Shown here: piece after piece, positions 31,868-35,792 of the stretch
Layout: every line of letters starts with the position of its first letter
How positions within the stretch are numbered: the first letter of the stretch is position 1
Assembly (NCBI GenBank): GCA_963638105.1
Contig: CAVHPP010000020.1
Span: forward strand, 1-35,792
Direction of reading: 5' to 3'
DNA length: 35,792 nt
DNA from: CAG-217 sp963638105
GTDB taxonomy: Bacteria > Bacillota > Clostridia > Oscillospirales > Acutalibacteraceae
Translations under genes and position numbers: made by a program
Notes under the pieces: model-generated
Database searches by the model: none
What the model was told of the DNA's origin: nothing
Seen by the model: only the letters and a program-made list of their open reading frames with translations

Positions 31868-34800
31868 TTATACCTGCTCTCGGGCGATCAGATTGATCTG
31901 GTTAGAGTAGACGGTTTGCAGCTTGCCGTTTTGGTCGTAGTAGTTCACATACCCTCTGGCCGCCCAGTTGTAGCGGTTGGAGAGTTTCTTTATATTCACC
32001 ACATAGGTCTCCTCCAGGCTGTCTGTTTGGAAGTTGCTGGCCAGCATTTTGTTGTTTAGCAGCAGGGTAAAGCCGGTGGGGTCAAAGTCGGCGGCGTCTT
32101 TGTAGTAGAACGCTACGCCAACGGACTGAATATCCAGGTAATCCGGCCACCCGGCAGCCATCACAAAGGAGCCAACATTGTTCTTTTCGTCCAGTTTGTA
32201 GTACAGATCCAGCACCGGTACCCCGTCTTTAGCCGGGGAGGGGGTGGGCAGGGAGGCGCCGTCCGCCGTGTAGGTGGGCAGCAGAGTCACATTTTGGCCG
32301 CTGCGCAGCTTTTCCAGTACGGTGCTTTCGTCACAGTCCCAGCCGGTGGCGGTGTAGCCGTAGCGATAGGGCACCTCCGGCAGCAGATCTGCCAGACTGT
32401 CCGTTGCCGCCCATTCCGCCGTGGTGCGGGTAACGGTGGTGCTGATCCAGCCGCTTTCGGTGGCAAAGGTCAGGGTAGCGCTGCCGGTCTTTACACACAC
32501 CGCTTGCAGCTGCGCGTTGGTGGTGGCGGTAAAGTGATAGGTGGTGTTGCGGCTCATATAGCGGTGGTTGATCTTGTCATACCAGCCTACAAAGGTGTAG
32601 CCGTCATAGGGCAGTGCCACCAGGGTTACGGCGGCGCCCTTTAAGGGCTTGTAGCCGCCGCAGCCGCCGGCTTGGTCGCCTACCGTGGCGGTGCAGGTGC
32701 CGTTTAGGGCAGTGACGGTCAGGTCAAAGTACGGCGCCAGGTTGTAAATGGCGGTCAGTACCGCCGTGGTGGCTGCGTCAATCTGCGCCTGGGTCACATC
32801 ACCGGTCAGATAGGGTGTGTAGGCGTCCGTTTCCTTTTGCAGGGCGGCCAGGCTCTCAGCCGAATACTGCCCCTCTTTGCAGGCGGCAGCCAGGGACAAC
32901 ACCGCTTCCAGCGCACTGCGGTCCACCTCTGCTTTGGGCGGAATCACGGTTTTGCTCTTAAAGGTGATTTTTTGGTCCGCGCCCCGCACATAGCTTAGGT
33001 ACACGGTATTGCTCACCGGGCAGGCGGTGAGGGTAGACGCGGGGCTGTCAATGCGTTCGCCCTCCTGGGTAAAGGTGCCGTTGTCGTAGCGGTACAGCAG
33101 CAGGTTGCCGCTCTCCGTATTGGGGCTGGCCACCAGGTACAGGGCGCCGCCCAGGGTGGTCCAGGTGGTTTCGCCGCAGGGGATGCCGCTGTCCGGGCCG
33201 AGTGTCCAGTTGCTGCCGTCATAGATGGCGGTTTGCAGGGTGGAGCCGCCCAACGACAGGTACAGCTTGCCGCCGCTGCTGATCACATCGTAAAAGTTGC
33301 CCTTTACCGTATCGTCAGAGAATTTTTCAAAAGCGGTGCCGTTCCATTTAAGTGCGGTGATCACGCTGTTACCGGAGCGATACAGCAGACAGGGACCGCC
33401 GTAGTTCACCAGCTTGGGCTGGCCGATAAAAGTGCCGGTTACATAGGTGCCAAGATCGGTGGCGGTGGTGCCGTCCACCTGCATCAGCAGCAGGTCGTTG
33501 TAGTACATATAGCCCACCTGCCGGTTGGTGATGCAGGCCATATACAGCTTGCCGCCGATCACCCGCAGGCTGACCCCGGTGCCGGCGTTATCCACCGTGC
33601 GTACCGCTTGCCAGCTGCCCCCGGCGGTTAGGTCGTAGCGCATCAGTCGGGCGGCACCGTTGGTGTCGTTAAAGGCCATATACAGGTTGCTGCCCTGCCG
33701 TGCCAGTTGGAATTCGCTGGCAAAGCTCTCGCTGATCTCCGGCGCAAAGTCCGTCCAGGCACCGTTTTCATACTTGCGGGAGCGGATCTTTTTGTTCTCT
33801 GCCGCCACGGTGTACAGGGCGCCGTCTACCTCTGTCATGGTTACGCCGTAGGTCATGTTTCCGGTGGCGGCATAGTTCAGATCCTGCCACAGGTCATAGT
33901 CGCTTTTTTGCGGAATTTCTACTTCCAGGGTGGCCTGCCGTTTGTTTGCGGATACGGCAATGTTCTTCAGCACAATGCCGGAGTTGCTGCCGTCGCTGAA
34001 GGTTAGGGCCCCGTCTGCCAGGGTGGCGCTCATATCCGCAGAGCCGATGGCGCTGCGGGTTTTGCCGGTGCTGTCGTCCTTGTAGGGCAGGTAGGCGTGG
34101 CTCACATCCAGTATCTCGTTGCCGGTGTAGCCCGGTTGGCCGGACTGGGGCCGGAACACATAAATGCCCGTGTAGCCCCGCAGGTTGGTCAGCCCGTCCA
34201 CATTCAGGTTCACTCGGTAAACGATCACCCCGGTGCCGCCGATGCGGCAGTCCAGGGAGTCCTGCTCCGTGTAGTTAATGGGGGGCTTTTTGCGGTATTC
34301 TACCACAAAGATTTCGTGGTCGTTTAAGGGCGATTTCAGGATAAAGGCCTGGTTTCCGTCAGCGTTGGCCTGGTCATCCAGGGTTAGGGTGCTGTTTTTG
34401 GTTACCGTATCTATGTCGATCCAGTGGGTAAAGTACATCCGCTCGTAGGCCAAGGGGTACTGGGGCGAGCCGGGGATGACTCCACCCATTACGGACCAGC
34501 TGTACACCGGCCGGTCGTTGCCGGAATTGCGGTACAGGTCCGGGTAGCCAAAGGTGTGCAGGTACTCGTGGGCCAGCAGACTGCTGCCCTCGGAGCGCAG
34601 TCGGTCGGTGCCAAACACATTGTAGCCGACCACCGGCTTGTTGTTGATCTTGGCAGAGCCGGAGTAGTCGCTTTTGTGGGCCACCAGCGTGGTTGCGGAG
34701 GCGGCTTCGGCGGAGCGGGAGGCCTTTAGAATTACCATCACATTGTCCACATAGCCGTCCCCGTCCAGATCCACGGCTTTGTCTGCAATAGAGGGCATTT

Positions 34801-35191
34801 GACGGATCAGGCTCTCTATGATTTGGGTGTCCAAATTTTGAACCAGGGCGTCGCTTTCCTTCACCGGTACTTGCAGGGCATGCACTGTGGTGCCGTCGTA
34901 CTGGGGAATGATGTTTTTCATGCGCAGCTGACCGTAGGAAATGGTGCTGAGATAGTTCTTCAGCGAGCGGCCAAAGCTGCCGTCGATGTAGCCCACTAAT
35001 TCTCCGGCATATTGGTCAAAATAGGCGTCTGCCGCCGTCTGCGTGTCGTCTGCAAAGTAGCCGAACAGCACAATGTTGGCCTTGTTGACCGTTTTGTTGC
35101 CGGTGGTCTTGGCCTGGGCACTGATGGGTAGTGCCGTGCATAGCAGAATCATGGTCAGCAACAGCGCCAAACCCCGCTTGATCTTGTTCAT
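31868..35191 (-). CDS. secreted M6-like (immune inhibitor A type) metalloprotease
   Basis: 1107 residues. A Sec signal peptide (KIKRGLALLLTMILLCTALPI, cleaved after AQA near 27) is followed by the M6-type catalytic domain (about 35-430): zinc site HEYLHTFGYPD with His208, Glu209, His212 and probably Asp218, and DLDGDGYVDN (141-150), likely calcium-binding. A region of repeated 'G..LYMA / G.KLYLS' strands (about 440-745) looks like a beta-propeller. Then come a helical FIVAR-like module (about 755-822), InlB/Listeria-Bacteroides-like repeats (about 823-975; 'YDGYTFVGWYD', 'YGYTATGWD') and a C-terminal beta module (985-1107). There is no LPxTG or C-terminal membrane helix, so it is released or bound non-covalently. 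ATG 35191 has AAGGGG upstream. Likely a mucin or host-protein degrader, by inference. Confidence 0.88.
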   Translation of the reverse strand: MNKIKRGLALLLTMILLCTALPISAQAKTTGNKTVNKANIVLFGYFADDTQTAADAYFDQYAGELVGYIDGSFGRSLKNYLSTISYGQLRMKNIIPQYDGTTVHALQVPVKESDALVQNLDTQIIESLIRQMPSIADKAVDLDGDGYVDNVMVILKASRSAEAASATTLVAHKSDYSGSAKINNKPVVGYNVFGTDRLRSEGSSLLAHEYLHTFGYPDLYRNSGNDRPVYSWSVMGGVIPGSPQYPLAYERMYFTHWIDIDTVTKNSTLTLDDQANADGNQAFILKSPLNDHEIFVVEYRKKPPINYTEQDSLDCRIGGTGVIVYRVNLNVDGLTNLRGYTGIYVFRPQSGQPGYTGNEILDVSHAYLPYKDDSTGKTRSAIGSADMSATLADGALTFSDGSNSGIVLKNIAVSANKRQATLEVEIPQKSDYDLWQDLNYAATGNMTYGVTMTEVDGALYTVAAENKKIRSRKYENGAWTDFAPEISESFASEFQLARQGSNLYMAFNDTNGAARLMRYDLTAGGSWQAVRTVDNAGTGVSLRVIGGKLYMACITNRQVGYMYYNDLLLMQVDGTTATDLGTYVTGTFIGQPKLVNYGGPCLLYRSGNSVITALKWNGTAFEKFSDDTVKGNFYDVISSGGKLYLSLGGSTLQTAIYDGSNWTLGPDSGIPCGETTWTTLGGALYLVASPNTESGNLLLYRYDNGTFTQEGERIDSPASTLTACPVSNTVYLSYVRGADQKITFKSKTVIPPKAEVDRSALEAVLSLAAACKEGQYSAESLAALQKETDAYTPYLTGDVTQAQIDAATTAVLTAIYNLAPYFDLTVTALNGTCTATVGDQAGGCGGYKPLKGAAVTLVALPYDGYTFVGWYDKINHRYMSRNTTYHFTATTNAQLQAVCVKTGSATLTFATESGWISTTVTRTTAEWAATDSLADLLPEVPYRYGYTATGWDCDESTVLEKLRSGQNVTLLPTYTADGASLPTPSPAKDGVPVLDLYYKLDEKNNVGSFVMAAGWPDYLDIQSVGVAFYYKDAADFDPTGFTLLLNNKMLASNFQTDSLEETYVVNIKKLSNRYNWAARGYVNYYDQNGKLQTVYSNQINLIAREQV

Positions 35192-35207
35192 TTTTTTGCA
35201 CCCCTTC

Positions 35208-35267
35208 GCGCCAAAAAATGGCGTAATTTCTACCCGAATCATACCATATTTTCTATTGTCAAGTCAA
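35208..35267 (-). promoter_or_regulatory. M6 protease promoter and downstream palindrome
   Basis: -35 TTGACT (35262-35267), 18-base spacer, -10 TATGAT (35238-35243) with extended TGG. A perfect inverted repeat CGCCA-5-TGGCG (35208-35222) lies between the -10 and the SD, overlapping the expected early transcript, a position suitable for an operator. The 15 bases AAAATATGGTATGAT are shared exactly with the mgsA promoter. Confidence 0.65.
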
Positions 35268-35288
35268 TGCGCTTTTCGCGTTGACAAA

Positions 35289-35325
35289 CAAAAAACAGAC
35301 ACCGGAATTTCCGGTGCCTGTTTAT
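35289..35325. terminator. terminator-like hairpin upstream of the protease promoter
   Basis: AAACAG-A-CACCGG and CCGGTG-C-CTGTTT arms. On the minus strand it is followed by TTTTTG. It insulates the protease gene from tRNA-region transcription. Confidence 0.75.
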
Positions 35326-35360
35326 GTGCAGTATGAATGTGGCCTTGAGTCCTGTAAAAG

Positions 35361-35390
35361 AAAAAAGACGGCGTATATAAACGCCGTCTT
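35361..35390 (-). terminator. terminator hairpin abutting the tandem array
   Basis: Perfect 10-bp stem AAGACGGCGT / ACGCCGTCTT with a 6-base AT loop, followed on the minus strand by TTTTTTCTTTT. It sits directly after the leftmost tRNA 3'-end copy, in the same position that the ACAGACACC hairpin takes after the other copies. Confidence 0.85.
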
Positions 35391-35722
35391 GGTGGTTGCG
35401 GAGGTAGGACCGAGATTGCGCACTCGCTACGAAACAGTCCCCCGGACTGTTTCTCCCAAATTTGCTGCTCGTTACACTCGCCAAATTTGGAGCCTCGTGT
35501 CGTAGGTTCGAGTCCAAATAAATAATAAAAAACAGACACCGTTTGGTGTCTGTTTTGGTGGTTGCGGAGGTAGGACCGAGATTGCGCACTCGCTACGAAA
35601 CAGTCCCCCGGACTGTTTCTCCCAAATTTGCTGCTCGTTACACTCGCCAAATTTGGAGCCTCGTGTCGTAGGTTCGAGTCCAAATAAATAATAAAAAACA
35701 GACACCGTTTGGTGTCTGTTTT
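35391..35722 (-). repeat. two perfect 166-bp tandem units carrying tRNA-fMet 3' ends
   Basis: Units 35391-35556 and 35557-35722 appear identical, and a third copy begins at 35723 inside the real tRNA gene. Read on the minus strand each unit holds: a terminator hairpin; an antisense piece of the tRNA T-arm (complement of GTCGTAGGTTCGAGTCC); about 85 bases with two inverted repeats (CCAAATTTG/CAAATTTGG and AAACAGTCC/GGACTGTTT); and the last 17 bases of the tRNA gene including CCA. No convincing ORF: the apparent protein is a tRNA/repeat translation. The organisation resembles att-site duplication at a tRNA 3' end. Confidence 0.88.
35691..35722 (-). terminator. tRNA-fMet terminator
   Basis: AAAACAGACACC / GGTGTCTGTTTT stem (12 bp) with a GTTT loop, two bases beyond the tRNA CCA on the minus strand, followed by a T-rich run. 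An identical hairpin at 35529-35556 belongs to the neighbouring repeat unit. Confidence 0.88.
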
Positions 35723-35724
35723 GG

Positions 35725-35792
35725 TGGTTGCGGAGGTAGGACTCGAACCTACGACCTCCGGGTTATGAGCCCGACGAGCTTCCAACTGCTCT
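35725..35792 (-). tRNA. initiator tRNA-fMet (CAT), 5' end beyond window
   Basis: 68 bases of a roughly 77-base tRNA, with about the first 9 (5' acceptor strand and following bases) cut off by the window edge. The anticodon loop is CTCATAA with a GGG/CCC-bearing anticodon stem (TCGGG...CCCGG), the initiator signature. The T-arm is GTAGG-TTCGAGT-CCTAC and the 3' end CTCCGCA-A-CCA, so CCA is encoded. It matches the familiar bacterial fMet tRNA almost base for base, and differs from elongator tRNA-Met, which lacks the three G:C pairs. Confidence 0.95.

Noticed and set aside
35391..35722. Possible CRISPR array
   Set aside because: The units are identical end to end at 166 bp; there are no short repeats with variable spacers and no cas genes.
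35744..35760. Elongator tRNA-Met or tRNA-Ile2 (CAT anticodon)
   Set aside because: The three consecutive G:C pairs in the anticodon stem and the overall match to bacterial fMet tRNA indicate the initiator.
35239..35785. Long minus-strand open frames across the end of the window
   Set aside because: They translate the tRNA gene and the 166-bp repeats (the phrase NPEVVGSSPTSAT is a well-known tRNA read-through artefact); no SD or family.

Overview
The window looks like a piece of a spore-forming, gut-type clostridial genome (Oscillospirales/Ruminococcaceae-like), probably an assembled metagenomic or draft contig. The reasons are: mostly GC-rich genes with Shine-Dalgarno (SD) sites of the AGGAGG type; the Firmicutes-type sufCBDSU order; the sporulation pair yqfC-yqfD; a HisRS with extra Cys pairs; many short intergenic palindromic repeats; and a 10-N assembly gap at 536-545. 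Genus is an inference only.

Layout. 1-2510: an XRE-type regulator (start lost in the gap) divergent from a membrane-anchored Ser/Thr kinase-like protein, then a membrane-anchored protein with two copies of an OB-like domain. 2511-5800: an accessory stretch with a cluster of palindromic repeats, two AT-rich GNAT acetyltransferases, a HAD phosphatase coupled to an internally deleted Nudix remnant, and an AT-rich membrane protein flanked by two copies of one palindromic repeat. 5800-7980: a small conserved protein, a secreted or anchored DNA/RNA endonuclease with a zinc-ribbon-like tail, and a membrane protein, closed by a terminator. 8027-12905 (minus): the complete SUF iron-sulfur assembly operon sufC-B-D-S-U behind a well-formed promoter. 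13086-15465: a YlbJ-like membrane protein divergent from yqfC-yqfD.

15541-20956: a uronate cluster, uxuA-uxuB-uxaC-kdgK-eda, which takes D-glucuronate through fructuronate, mannonate, KDG and KDPG to pyruvate and glyceraldehyde-3-phosphate. No transporter or regulator is included. 20958-21117: an array of short hairpins. 21144-31636 (minus): a long co-directional block that reads mreB-mreC-mreD-PBP2 (cell shape and wall elongation), then mgsA, hisS, aspS, yfbR and a GT39-like membrane glycosyltransferase. 31868-35191 (minus): a large secreted M6-like metalloprotease.

35289-35792: the 3' part of an initiator tRNA-fMet gene (minus strand, cut by the window edge). Downstream of it lie two perfect 166-bp tandem units, each beginning with a copy of the tRNA 3' end and ending in the same terminator hairpin. 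This tRNA-anchored array is the least explained structure in the window. Other points worth a second look are the Nudix gene without a Nudix box, a YqfD lacking its central segment, a methylglyoxal synthase homologue without the usual catalytic aspartates, and a family of intergenic palindromes that share a GTAGGG head but have different arms.
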